Both the position numbers and the translations under genes were made by a program. A stretch of 64,000 nucleotides of DNA from Ruminococcus flavefaciens (lineage in GTDB: Bacteria > Bacteroidota > Bacteroidia > Bacteroidales > P3). This document shows, in pieces, positions 47,501-55,756 of this stretch. Numbering within the stretch: position 1 is the stretch's first letter; each line of letters opens with the position of its first letter. The DNA lies in contig JAMPAI010000009.1 of the NCBI GenBank assembly GCA_023667315.1, positions 1 to 64,000 on the forward strand, given 5' to 3'. The notes beneath the pieces are model-generated. The model was not told the DNA's origin. It worked only from the letters and a program-made list of their open reading frames with translations, and did no database searches.

Positions 47501-48568
47501 CAGTTCGGCAACGACTCGGCGCATCCCTGGCAGATGACGGGCGATATGCCCCGCCTGTGGTTCGAGTTCAGCGTGCGCGGCGTGGAAATCTCGAGTAAGG
47601 CAGCCTCGGTAGCCAAAGGCTCCACCATCACGCTTGCCGCCAATGTCATTCCGCAGGAAGCCACGAACAAGACGGTTATCTGGAACTCCACCAGCCCCTT
47701 GGTGGCCATGGTTGACCAGCAGGGCGTTGTAAAGGGCATGAACGCCGGCACGGCCACCATTACAGCCACCACGGCCGATGGCGGCTTTGTGGCCTCCTGC
47801 GAGGTAACCGTGGTTATTCCGGTAGAACAGGTCGTTCTGGCCGAAAAGGAAATCTTCCTTACCCTCGGCACCACCACGGCCATCAAATACTCCGTGCTTC
47901 CTGAAGATGCCACCAACAAGAACGTGTTGTTCCTCTCGCTGAATCCCGCCATAGCCCTTACCGGCGGTCCCGCCGTATATGGAGTTGAAGAAGGCACGAC
48001 CCAAATCGTGGCCGTTTCCGAAGACGGCGCGGCCTCCGATACCTGTACCGTTTATGTGCAGGTGCCCATTACCGGCATTGTGCTCAACAAGAGCGAGATA
48101 ACGCTCGACAAGAAGACCCCCTCCTTCCAGCTTACGGCCATCATTTATCCGGAAGAGGCCGCGAACACGCCCGTGGTGTGGAAAACCGCCAATGCCTCGA
48201 TTGCCATGGTTACCGACAAAGGCCTGGTTACCGCCGGCAGCAAGGGGCAGACCGTTATTACCGCCAACTCGCAAGACGGCCGCATTTCCGCCCCCTGCGT
48301 GGTAACCGTAACCGAAAACGTATCGAACCAAGGCGATGTGCAGAACATGGTGCTTGCCTATATGCAGAACAACAACATCGTGGTAACGGCATCCTGCGGC
48401 ATGGAATGGGTCAAGGTGTATAACCTGTCCGGCCAGTGCGTGGCCAGCCGACATGCCAAGGGAGCCGAAACCCTCACGGTGCCCGCCGCCGACATGCCTC
48501 AGGGCGTTTATCTGCTGCAGATAGGCCTTGCCGGCAACAAGACGGTAAACACAAAGGTTATCAGATAA
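44537..48568 (+). CDS. large secreted GLUG/BIG2 repeat protein with T9SS-type tail
   Basis: The product is 1343 residues from MKKVLLSLGMTLALCFTGKVTAQ (signal peptide). Residues about 60-640 are a beta-rich region with no recognised family. Residues 735-880 contain GLUG-like repeats (KVGGLVGQAV, NVGGIAGYIT, TVGGLVGLTY, QAGGLVGENN spaced 24-35 residues). Residues 1013-1260 are three BIG2-type Ig-like domains (VAKGSTITLAANVIPQEATN, then GTATITATTADG). The C-terminal ~75 residues (WVKVYNLSGQCV... GVYLLQIGLAGNKTVNTKVI) are a T9SS type A sorting domain, so it is probably exported and surface-attached. It heads the adhesin-like cluster but shares no interior with the next four genes. Confidence 0.85.
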   Translation: MKKVLLSLGMTLALCFTGKVTAQHAFVSASETSESNLEYRLMDAFQGANVNAIPFESQSGLAEYTDLAKKMDVSVKLRPLSENRALQNAFKAGKRKAGTEAKASVAELNVDTVIKQPYWGLISAAEDGRQLIFVVEYREHPNSSFYVNGATYTFFDDDMKQLCSFSLETPEFTQSISLMSNYSTRFFNSDAKKEFMVAVHSFATQGGGPEACRDTLFIINESGETIGKFGHTGGGLLHSFERNGSTQYRVQLNDAFYSDLDSIMYSYIYDAKKLLSAKPDTLYTFAIPEDLTTYSNGALAAFTQIDGEPYYITTQYQKPFVKDGVHNDTVIDVEKDNLFEIFIYDMDFELVKKIQLPLLGMEKNDLSMSTLMYFGKYMITRHTFNSDDKFELIYGMDRYDISCDCGKIQFYLMDEDGNTLREIADEVALVTELQGLIGQEDEFALCLGSEDAVEAIVMLNLPSFNSNFTFPAIHENELLSMNFERVPDVNGGYNYVFGLGRGETVNNTVMGNIVYYNLQGKAVKRVRIDLGYDVQYFQPIINSLTMNPYVFVPDEQQEYLYFYRFTKGSAAGRGFGIANENETLYKWQDNDTDGSFSSAGVLTDATSTVLKNLYISWESETEAKTVFYTLPLRNIELQGKGTKAEPYIITTPAELDLVRNYPEAWFILGNDIDMAAFTGVNQQGFTSIPKFSGHFDGRNHFIKNIVINGYGLFKELSGATVSNLFIRNAVFSNAKSNAGVIAGNDSNRSRITNCHVESDLNISADKVGGLVGQAVNYASIDRCSFTGNISGNSENVGGIAGYITTGVTVANCLVKGSVSGAMTVGGLVGLTYSGATVNNSYADASVYASAYQAGGLVGENNGQVTRTYAAGKVEVDSFPQNKWNKGKAGGLAGETITGMFNGQVKYSVALNDTVIAPEHAYRVAYAEGYRDANELKYMDSVYALASMKVGSRKNSATVSDDNCAKDRANGESGTRETFNKAFYESLGWQFGNDSAHPWQMTGDMPRLWFEFSVRGVEISSKAASVAKGSTITLAANVIPQEATNKTVIWNSTSPLVAMVDQQGVVKGMNAGTATITATTADGGFVASCEVTVVIPVEQVVLAEKEIFLTLGTTTAIKYSVLPEDATNKNVLFLSLNPAIALTGGPAVYGVEEGTTQIVAVSEDGAASDTCTVYVQVPITGIVLNKSEITLDKKTPSFQLTAIIYPEEAANTPVVWKTANASIAMVTDKGLVTAGSKGQTVITANSQDGRISAPCVVTVTENVSNQGDVQNMVLAYMQNNNIVVTASCGMEWVKVYNLSGQCVASRHAKGAETLTVPAADMPQGVYLLQIGLAGNKTVNTKVIR

Positions 48569-48595
48569 TTGCCTTTAAACAAAAGGCAGAACGGA

Positions 48596-48630
48596 ATCCT
48601 CCGGAAGGCAGCTTCCGGAGGATTTTTTTG
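48596..48630 (+). terminator. terminator of the 1343-aa protein gene
   Basis: ATCCTCCGGAAG pairs perfectly with CTTCCGGAGGAT over a 4-base loop, followed by seven T. Confidence 0.9.
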
Positions 48631-48661
48631 CCCCGTCCCGACCTTGTCTTTCCTTAATATA

Positions 48662-48692
48662 TTGTATATGTGATTGTAATTTATTATCTTTG
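48662..48692 (+). promoter_or_regulatory. shared 31-bp promoter, copy A
   Basis: TTG, 20 bp, then TATCTTTG. The spacer starts TATATGTGATTGT and ends TTTATTAT, as in the copies at 52558, 56757 and 60535. Confidence 0.85.
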
Positions 48693-48698
48693 TCGGTT

Positions 48699-48716
48699 AA
48701 TGAGAAAAGACTCATT
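48699..48716 (+). repeat. leader hairpin, copy A
   Basis: AATGAG and CTCATT are separated by a 6-base loop and begin 6 bp after the -7 element, so at the 5' end of the mRNA. The segment GAAACTTACTAATT follows at 48721-48734, outside the hairpin. Confidence 0.5.
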
Positions 48717-48765
48717 CTACGAAACTTACTAATTCACTAAATACAAACCAAAAAAATCTTTTAGA

Positions 48766-51700
48766 ATGAAGAAGTTACTCTTCTCGAGCCTCACGGCTCT
48801 AACGATGCTCTTCTCGTTTGTCGGCATGGCCAAGGCTGATACTGGCGATGCTGCGACAACGGCGAAAGCCAAAGTAAAAGTGGAGTTGTCTCCCGCCACC
48901 TTCAAGTCAGGGGCCACCGAAAACCTCCCCGAGTTCACTGTTTCCATTACGCAGGCGCCTGCCGAAACGGGCGGCGAAAGCGTTGATCCTCAAGCCGAAA
49001 ACGACATCGTTTTGGGTACGGCCGAAGGCAACGTGGCTGTAAAGGTAAGCTTTAAGAAAGGCGAGACCGAAAAGACGCAGGTTCTCACCTCTACTCCGGT
49101 CGATTTGGCCATCACCGACCTTACGGAAGGCGAATGGACGTTGGCCTATGTCCTGGTGAAAGGCAACGAAAACACCGCCGATTTCGAGGGTGATGCCGAG
49201 ATGGACGATGCCTCCACCGACAAGTTGACCGTGGAAGCCGCCGCTCCCGCCGAAACCAAACCCGACACGGTTACCGTAACACTTAGCACGGACAAATGGG
49301 AAATGGGCAAGCAAATGAGGCCTACCGTCAACGTACAGATTAAGAATGTTGCCCCCAGCACGCTCAAGATCGGTAAGACGGAAAGCGATGTGGCGGTGTT
49401 GGTTACATTTACGAAAGGCGAAGAAACGCCGATAAAGAGGATCTTTACCGGAAGTGCAAGCCTTCTTGCCGCCCAGACCGATAGCATGACCGTCGGCGAC
49501 TATGCCATCACCTATCAGCTGGTAAAGGGAAACTCCACGGACGCCAGTGTTACGAATATCGAGGCCTCGGTAGCGGTTGTATCCGCCGGCTCGGCCAGCA
49601 AGTTTACCGTGGAACAAGGCACGGTGGCCACCCCGACCTTCACCAAGGAAGAAGGAGCCGTTGACGAAGGTACGGAAGTAAGGATTAAAACCTCCACCAA
49701 CGGTGCCAAGATTTACTACACCACCAACGGTGATGCTCCCACCGAATCCAGCACGGAATACACAACCCCCGTTGTCGTTAACCAAGCCATGACCATCAAG
49801 GCCATCGCCGTTAAGGAAGGTTGGAAGAACTCGGCCGTTGCCGAAGCCGCCTACACGATTGCCGAGCTTCCCGCTGATGCTGAAGACGCGCCCGCAATCA
49901 CCCTGAGTCCCGCCCCCGCCGACAGCGTGGACAACAACACCGAAATCTTTATTACCGCCCCCGCCGGCTACAAGGTTTATTATATCTCCTTCTCCTCCAT
50001 AAGCGAAGCTGCAGAGTTTGTTGAAATGTTACCCCATCTTCCTTCCTCGGCACTCGCTTACTATATGCAGGCCTATGGAACGAACATTCCCACCGTTACC
50101 GATGAGGCCCCCATTCTTGGAATCGTTCTTGTGGGTGATGACACCTACACGTATTGCCGCCGCTACAAGGTGCGTAAGGGCAGCGATGTGGAGATGCCGT
50201 ATTTCATGACGGAATTCGGCGCACGGAGTGGCGTGGTTGACAAAGGCACGGAACTGAACATTGTTCAGGATGAAGAACTCGATATCTGGTACACCACCGA
50301 CGGTTCGACACCCGCCGTTAACGGCGCCACTTCCACGAAAGGCGAGGGTATAGCCAAGATCAAGATCGATTCTTCGATGACGGTAAAGGCCATTGCCGTT
50401 ACCGAAGACGGGGAAACCTCCGATGTGGCCGTTGCCCGGTTCAAGATTTTCGAAGACGTGGAAGCCACGCTTGCCATTGATGGAAATATGGTCGTGATGA
50501 AAGGTGATACGGTAGGCAAGAACATTGCACTGCCGTTTTCCATAGAAAGCGCCGATTTAGGAAACGAACTGCAGGATTTGCTGTATGAACATCCTTTTAC
50601 GGTGTATTACACCACCGACGGCAAGACCGAACCTTCGGAAGACGAATACTATGAATTGAAGGCCAAGGATTCCGCCAACAATCCCATCAAGATGGCAGCT
50701 ATGGAAACCGATGAGTATGGAGACATTATAATGCCTTCCGTGTTGCTTTCCGAAAGTCCTGTAACCCTGAAGGCAAAGGGTTACCTGATGTTGGGCGAAA
50801 CCTCGGAAGAAGGCATGCTTGTTACAGCCACACTCACCAAGACCTTTGTCCTTAAAGAAGAACAGCGTCCCGAATTCAGCATTTCTTCCGGCAGCGAAAT
50901 CAAGGCGGGCGACACCCTTACCGTTAAGAATCCCGGCACGGAAGAGCTTGCTTCGACAATGTACTTCAGCTTCGATGGAACGCAACCCTCGCAAGATGCG
51001 TATTTTGCGATAGATTGGAATGGTGTTTACAATATTTTCAAGACCAACGAAGGCGAAGACCTCAAGATAATCTTCGGTAAAGACGCCAAAGGCATGTATG
51101 CCCACGTTCCGGCCATCTACGAACTCCTTTACAAGCAGGATACCATACGCTTCGAGGAAGAATTCTCCGTGGAAGTGATTTGCTACTCTGCGATAGAAAC
51201 CGGAAACTATAACATGATGGGCCGTCCTGAAATGTTCCAATACGCTTCCGATTTCGTGAAAGCCGGATACACGGTGATGAACGACCTTCCCAAGCCGGTG
51301 ATCACGCCTAATGGCGGTGCGGTGGCCAAGGGAACGAAGGTTGAGATTGCCTCGACCCACCCGGGTGCCCAGATCTACTACTCGATCAACGCCGACACGG
51401 TAACGGCCAACAGCGCGCTGTATGTAGCCGCCGACGGCATCATCATCGACAAAGACAGCATCACCGTCCGCGCCATCGCGGTCAAGAAGACCGAAGGCAA
51501 GGCCGACTCGGTGTCGAACATCGCCGAAGCCTTCTTTACGCTGATGGATACGGTGAAGGCTCCCGTAATCACCCCCAACGGCGGTGAAGTGGAAAAGGGC
51601 ACGAAGGTAACGGTGGCCTGTGCCACCGAAGGCGCGATTGTACGCTACACGACCGACGGCAGCGAACCGACGGCCACCAGCAACGAATATGACGCCGAAA

Positions 51701-52311
51701 CGGGCATCGTGATCAACGAAGCGCTCACGCTTAAGGTGATGGCCGTAAAAGAAGGCATGATCAACTCGCAGGTGGTAAGCGCCGAGTTTACGGTAAAGGC
51801 CGCTCCCATCGTGGAAAAAGACACCTTGCCTATGCCCAAGTTCAGCGTGGCCGCGGGCGAAGTGAAGGAAGGCACGAAAGTGGCGCTGAGCTGCGACACG
51901 GCTTCCGCGAAGATCTACTACACGGTAGATGGCAGCGTTCCGACGGAAAAGAGCACGGAATACAAGGGCGAGATCACGATCGACAAGGCGATGACGATCA
52001 AGGCGATCGCGGTGAAGGAAGGCTTTGTAAGCTCGAAGGTTGCGGAAGCGGCCTACACGATCGAAACGGCCAACGAAGGCCGTGAGCTTGCGGGCGTGCG
52101 CCTGTACCCGAACCCGACGGACGGCAACTTCAGCGTGGAAGCCCCGGTGGCCGCCAAGGTGGAAATCTTCAGCGCCAACGGCGTGATCGTGAAATCGTTC
52201 ACGATGGCTGCCGGCGTTGAGGAAGTACGCCTCAATAACAGCGGCATCTACTTCGTACGCCTCACGGCCGAAAACGGCCAGGCAGCGGTAAAACGCGTAA
52301 TCGTACGGTAG
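48766..52311 (+). CDS. mosaic T9SS surface protein 1 (CHB_HEX_C-like repeats)
   Basis: The 1181-residue protein has signal peptide MKKLLFSSLTALTMLFSFVGMAKA. Two related N-terminal modules (about 25-155 and 160-280) contain a W-x-L-x-Y-x-L-V-K-G motif. Chitobiase-C-terminal-type repeats of about 80 residues follow (at about 285-368, 480-560, 842-926, 930-1011, 1021-1100), each with I-Y-Y-T-T-D/N-G-x-x-P-T and T-I/V-K-A-I-A-V-K. The T9SS type A sorting domain (LAGVRLYPNPTDGNFSVEAP to the end) covers about 1103-1181. It is probably a surface adhesin or structural protein; glycan binding is only a possibility. The start is fixed by the signal peptide shared with three neighbours. Confidence 0.85.
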   Translation: MKKLLFSSLTALTMLFSFVGMAKADTGDAATTAKAKVKVELSPATFKSGATENLPEFTVSITQAPAETGGESVDPQAENDIVLGTAEGNVAVKVSFKKGETEKTQVLTSTPVDLAITDLTEGEWTLAYVLVKGNENTADFEGDAEMDDASTDKLTVEAAAPAETKPDTVTVTLSTDKWEMGKQMRPTVNVQIKNVAPSTLKIGKTESDVAVLVTFTKGEETPIKRIFTGSASLLAAQTDSMTVGDYAITYQLVKGNSTDASVTNIEASVAVVSAGSASKFTVEQGTVATPTFTKEEGAVDEGTEVRIKTSTNGAKIYYTTNGDAPTESSTEYTTPVVVNQAMTIKAIAVKEGWKNSAVAEAAYTIAELPADAEDAPAITLSPAPADSVDNNTEIFITAPAGYKVYYISFSSISEAAEFVEMLPHLPSSALAYYMQAYGTNIPTVTDEAPILGIVLVGDDTYTYCRRYKVRKGSDVEMPYFMTEFGARSGVVDKGTELNIVQDEELDIWYTTDGSTPAVNGATSTKGEGIAKIKIDSSMTVKAIAVTEDGETSDVAVARFKIFEDVEATLAIDGNMVVMKGDTVGKNIALPFSIESADLGNELQDLLYEHPFTVYYTTDGKTEPSEDEYYELKAKDSANNPIKMAAMETDEYGDIIMPSVLLSESPVTLKAKGYLMLGETSEEGMLVTATLTKTFVLKEEQRPEFSISSGSEIKAGDTLTVKNPGTEELASTMYFSFDGTQPSQDAYFAIDWNGVYNIFKTNEGEDLKIIFGKDAKGMYAHVPAIYELLYKQDTIRFEEEFSVEVICYSAIETGNYNMMGRPEMFQYASDFVKAGYTVMNDLPKPVITPNGGAVAKGTKVEIASTHPGAQIYYSINADTVTANSALYVAADGIIIDKDSITVRAIAVKKTEGKADSVSNIAEAFFTLMDTVKAPVITPNGGEVEKGTKVTVACATEGAIVRYTTDGSEPTATSNEYDAETGIVINEALTLKVMAVKEGMINSQVVSAEFTVKAAPIVEKDTLPMPKFSVAAGEVKEGTKVALSCDTASAKIYYTVDGSVPTEKSTEYKGEITIDKAMTIKAIAVKEGFVSSKVAEAAYTIETANEGRELAGVRLYPNPTDGNFSVEAPVAAKVEIFSANGVIVKSFTMAAGVEEVRLNNSGIYFVRLTAENGQAAVKRVIVR

Positions 52312-52351
52312 TATCCTCCATATCTCCAGGGTAAAACCCCTTGGAAAGCAA

Positions 52352-52387
52352 AAATCCCGTCAGGCAACCGCCTGGCGGGATTTTTTT
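52352..52387 (+). terminator. terminator of surface protein 1
   Basis: AATCCCGTCAGGC pairs with GCCTGGCGGGATT, followed by T7. A weaker hairpin (CCAGGG/CCTTGG-type, 52326-52344) precedes it. The same terminator recurs after surface proteins 2, 3 and 4. Confidence 0.9.
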
Positions 52388-52416
52388 ATCCCCATCGTTT
52401 GGGGTGTCTCACCCCC

Positions 52417-52440
52417 GTGGATAGCCGTGAAAATAAGAAC
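52417..52440 (+). repeat. 24-bp element, copy 1
   Basis: GTGGATAGCCGTGAAAATAA followed by GAAC. It lies between the terminator of surface protein 1 and the promoter of protein 2, and continues directly into ACCATTCGG. Confidence 0.85.
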
Positions 52441-52590
52441 CATTCGGGTTCAGGAACATTCTGTTCACGGCACGCCTTTATGATCCGTTTTGCCCCGAAC
52501 CCCAGTTTTCAAGAAAGGTAGTTGCGGCATCCTGAAAAATCATTTGGAAGAAAGGTTTTGTATATGTGATTGTGTTTTATTATATTTGCC
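52436..52590 (+). repeat. duplicated upstream region, copy b
   Basis: About 155 bp closely matching 56638-56790, including the string TTCTGTTCACGGCACGCC, the string ATGATCCGTTTTGCCCC and the shared promoter. Both copies lie just upstream of a surface-protein gene. Confidence 0.85.
52558..52588 (+). promoter_or_regulatory. shared 31-bp promoter, copy B
   Basis: TTG, 20 bp, then TATATTTG, with the same spacer pattern (TATATGTGATTGT then TTTTATTA) as copy A. Confidence 0.85.
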
Positions 52591-52592
52591 AT

Positions 52593-52647
52593 GCTCCGGC
52601 AGTTTGTGTTTAGTGAGTGAGTTCTTGAGCATCATGATTGCCGGAGC
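52593..52647 (+). repeat. leader hairpin, copy B, with inverted leader segment
   Basis: GCTCCGGCA (52593-52601) pairs perfectly with TGCCGGAGC (52639-52647) and starts 4 bp after the -7 element. The loop segment 52601-52627 is, on the reverse strand, closely similar to the leader AACTCACTAAATACAAACT at 60571-60589. Confidence 0.75.
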
Positions 52648-52699
52648 TTATTTGAAGAAACAGCGTACCCTATAATTATTAACCAAAAAATTTTTTAGA

Positions 52700-55579
52700 A
52701 TGAAGAAGTTACTTTTTTCGAGCTTTACAGCTCTAACGATGCTCTTCTCCATGGTCGGTTTTGCGCGGGCGCAAGACACCGAGGAGACGGCCCCGACCAT
52801 CTTGCCGGAATTGGTGGCCACCCCGGCCAGCGGCGAGGTGGCCGCAGGATCGGTGATTGAATTCACGATACCGGCGGAATACGTCATGATGCCTGTGTAT
52901 CTCCTTTACACGATCAATAACGAATCAACGGAGATTAACGCGACTTTTGATGAGTTGATGGGCTATGGTTTTGAAGGGGATTTGAATAACTGCAAGGTGG
53001 CCGCGGCCATGGAAGGGCTTTGGCGTGTGCCTTGCGCCATCCCGGCTGATGTGATGGGAGAAATCAAATTGAGGGCTCGTATGTTCACGTTCGTGCCTTC
53101 GGAGGAAGAGGATGCCGACCCGACTGTGATCGCTTCTGAAGTGAAAGAGTTTACGTATACTGTAAAAGAGGCGGGTCCCGTTGTGGTACCTGTTCCGACT
53201 TTCGACCCTGAAGGCGGCGATGTGGAAATGAACACTACGGTGAAAGTTGAATGTAATGAAGAACCCGCTGAGTACTATTGCATGTATACAGCCTATTGGG
53301 TTCTCGACAACGAAGAATTCGACTTTACTCAATACGACAGCGAGGAAACTGTAGAGGAAGCAGGTGCCAAGTATACCACCCCCAGGATTACCAAGGAAAC
53401 GAAGGTAACGGCGGCCACGGCAAAAATCGACATGATGCAGGAAAAGATTGTCGGCTGGTCCGAAAAGGTTACGATGACCTACACCATTGCCCCCGAAATA
53501 GCCCTTACCTTTGATCCTGCCGACGGCGCCACCGTGGATGCCGGCACGAAGGTTACGATTACGGCCAACAAAGAAGTTGACGAAATCAATTTCAAGATGT
53601 ATGCCAACCTGGAAGAAGCTCAGAATGCAAACATGTCGGAATTGTTCAGTGGAATTTACAGCGAAACCAATAAACCCGAAATCACGGCTGCCGCACCGGT
53701 TCTTAAAGCAGCTGTAGTTGAGGGTGGTTGGAAAGTGTTCTATGCTTCCTATACCGTTAACGGCGGCGGTTCGGAAGAACCCGAAGAAAAGCCGGCCTTG
53801 ATCATGAATCCCGACGGCTCGGAACCTGTGCCTGCCAATCAGGAAATCACGATTACCCGTGCAGCCGACGCTACCACCGATGGCAGCATCATCTACAAGC
53901 TGTACGCCGATATGGCCACGGCCACGGCCGACAACGGCTTTACCGAAAACTTTATCTTTACCACGTTTAACGAATATGAAACGGCACATCCGGTCATTAC
54001 CGAAGAAGCCCCCGTTCTGGCGGTAGGTATCGCCAATGTGGGAGACTTTGCCTCTTGGATTGTAAAGCCGGTGTATGTGGAATATACGGTTCAGGGCGCC
54101 GAACCCGCGCTCGTTACGCTTAGCCCCGACGGCTCGGCCCCCGTTAAGGAAGGCCAGGAAATTACCATCAGCTGGACAGACGAATCCCTTACCGCCGTGG
54201 ATATAAAGTACAAGTGGTACGCTTCTATGACGGAAGCCCACGCCGATGGCGACTTTAAAGACTACGTAGGCGGCGGCGCCGAATTCTACAGTGAAGGCAA
54301 ACCGGTGGTTACCAAGGCCAAGCCTGTTTTGGGTGTAGGTGTTACCGACCCCGACACATGGGAAAAGAAAGGAGACATCGTGTATGTAACCTATACCGTG
54401 GAAGACGCCGATCCCACCGATGAAATCGTGTTGACGTTCGATCCCGAGGGCAATGCCGATATGGGTATCTTCGGTTCCTCGCCCGTCGTGCTTATGGAAG
54501 GCGACACGGTAACCATCACGCCTTCCGACAATGCAAAAGGCACCATCTACTATGTGTTCAGCGGCTCGACCCTGGAGGGCGGAGATTTACTGGAAACCGC
54601 CAAGACCGAGGAGATGGATACCGCAGTAAAGGTATATGACCCCGCCCACAAGCCCACGCTTCCCTACAAGACGGAAGGCGCGGAAGACGGCCTCTGCTTC
54701 CTCTGCGCCATCTTCAAGGGAGAAGACGGCGAATGGTCGAGGATGTATTCGGCCAACTACGAGGTAACCTCCTCCTTCGCCCTGACCATTCCCCAGCCGG
54801 TGTTCACCCCCGTTGCGGGCGAATACACCGACAGCGTGTATGTGCAGATTTCCTGCTCGGATCCCACCCTGGAGATCGTATATGCCTACGGCTACGATAT
54901 GGTCCAGATTCCCGACAAGGACTATTATCCGAAAGATTCGGTAGGGTTCAAGGGCCTGCTGGTTAAATCGACCACCGAAATCTATGCCCGTACTATTTCC
55001 CGCCGCGACGAGAATTCCTCCTGGGAGTATTCGCCCCTGGTAACCGCCAAATACACGATCAAGAAGAGCGGTGAGGTGGAAGAACCCGACACGCTTCCGG
55101 CGCCCAAGTTCAGCGTGGCCGCCGGAGAAGTGAAGGAAGGCACGAAGGTGGCGCTGAGCTGCGACACGGCTTCCGCGAAGATCTACTACTCGATCAACGC
55201 CGACACGGTAACGGTAAACAGCGCCGAATACACGGGCGAGATCACGATCGACAAAGCGATGACGATCAAGGCGATCGCGGTGAAGGAAGGCTTTGTAAGC
55301 TCGAAGGTTGCGGAAGCGGCCTACACGATCGAAACGGCCAACGAAGGCCGTGAGCTTGCGGGCGTGCGCCTGTACCCGAACCCGACGGAAGGCAACTTCA
55401 GCGTGGAAGCTCCCGTAGCTGCCAAGGTTGAAATCTTCAACGCCAGCGGTTTGATCGTAAAAGCCTTCAAGATGGCGGCCGGCGTTGAGGAAGTGCGCCT
55501 GGCCAACAGCGGCATCTACTTCGTACGCATCACGGCCGAAAACGGCCAGGTAGCGGTAAGACGCGTGGTGGTACGCTAG
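52700..55579 (+). CDS. mosaic T9SS surface protein 2
   Basis: The 959-residue protein has signal peptide MKKLLFSSFTALTMLFSMVGFARA. The interior begins differently from protein 1 (PTILPELVATPASGEVAAGS) and has several chitobiase-C-terminal-like repeats carrying DPEGG/DPADG/SPDGS turns (for example LTFDPADGATVDAGTKVTITA). Residues about 578-790 correspond to DNA 54431-55068, which is collinear and nearly identical with a block in protein 4. The final ~160 residues match protein 1 (last 471 bp the same length), including the T9SS sorting domain LAGVRLYPNPTEGNFSVEAP. It is likely exported to the cell surface by type IX secretion. Ligand unknown. Confidence 0.85.
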   Translation: MKKLLFSSFTALTMLFSMVGFARAQDTEETAPTILPELVATPASGEVAAGSVIEFTIPAEYVMMPVYLLYTINNESTEINATFDELMGYGFEGDLNNCKVAAAMEGLWRVPCAIPADVMGEIKLRARMFTFVPSEEEDADPTVIASEVKEFTYTVKEAGPVVVPVPTFDPEGGDVEMNTTVKVECNEEPAEYYCMYTAYWVLDNEEFDFTQYDSEETVEEAGAKYTTPRITKETKVTAATAKIDMMQEKIVGWSEKVTMTYTIAPEIALTFDPADGATVDAGTKVTITANKEVDEINFKMYANLEEAQNANMSELFSGIYSETNKPEITAAAPVLKAAVVEGGWKVFYASYTVNGGGSEEPEEKPALIMNPDGSEPVPANQEITITRAADATTDGSIIYKLYADMATATADNGFTENFIFTTFNEYETAHPVITEEAPVLAVGIANVGDFASWIVKPVYVEYTVQGAEPALVTLSPDGSAPVKEGQEITISWTDESLTAVDIKYKWYASMTEAHADGDFKDYVGGGAEFYSEGKPVVTKAKPVLGVGVTDPDTWEKKGDIVYVTYTVEDADPTDEIVLTFDPEGNADMGIFGSSPVVLMEGDTVTITPSDNAKGTIYYVFSGSTLEGGDLLETAKTEEMDTAVKVYDPAHKPTLPYKTEGAEDGLCFLCAIFKGEDGEWSRMYSANYEVTSSFALTIPQPVFTPVAGEYTDSVYVQISCSDPTLEIVYAYGYDMVQIPDKDYYPKDSVGFKGLLVKSTTEIYARTISRRDENSSWEYSPLVTAKYTIKKSGEVEEPDTLPAPKFSVAAGEVKEGTKVALSCDTASAKIYYSINADTVTVNSAEYTGEITIDKAMTIKAIAVKEGFVSSKVAEAAYTIETANEGRELAGVRLYPNPTEGNFSVEAPVAAKVEIFNASGLIVKAFKMAAGVEEVRLANSGIYFVRITAENGQVAVRRVVVR
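54431..55068 (+). repeat. 638-bp block shared with surface protein 4
   Basis: The block is collinear with 62619-63256 at a constant offset of 8188 bp (same length, no net indels) and nearly identical. The flanking coding sequence upstream differs. Confidence 0.85.
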
Positions 55580-55616
55580 TAAGCCTCCATATCCAGGGTA
55601 ACTCCCCTGGAAAGCA

Positions 55617-55654
55617 AAAATCCCGTCAGGCAACCGCCTGGCGGGATTTTTTTT
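55617..55654 (+). terminator. terminator of surface protein 2
   Basis: The AATCCCGTCAGGC / GCCTGGCGGGATT stem with T8, identical in stem to the protein 1 terminator. It is preceded by the hairpin CCAGGG-CCCTGG (55593-55610). Confidence 0.9.
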
Positions 55655-55680
55655 GTCCCCAAGCTTGGAGTCTTACCCTT

Positions 55681-55704
55681 GTGGATAGCCGTGAAAATAA
55701 GAAC
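55681..55704 (+). repeat. 24-bp element, copy 2
   Basis: GTGGATAGCCGTGAAAATAA followed by GAAC, identical to copy 1; 54 bp before copy 3. Confidence 0.85.
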
Positions 55705-55734
55705 TTGCTGATTCAATTGGTTTTAAGTTCCAGT

Positions 55735-55756
55735 GTGGATAGCCGTGAAAATAAGA
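55735..55756 (+). repeat. 24-bp element, copy 3 (at the ATPase fragment boundary)
   Basis: GTGGATAGCCGTGAAAATAA followed by GA, where homology stops. The next base is the first of the TTA that encodes the stop codon of the minus-strand ATPase fragment. Confidence 0.85.
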
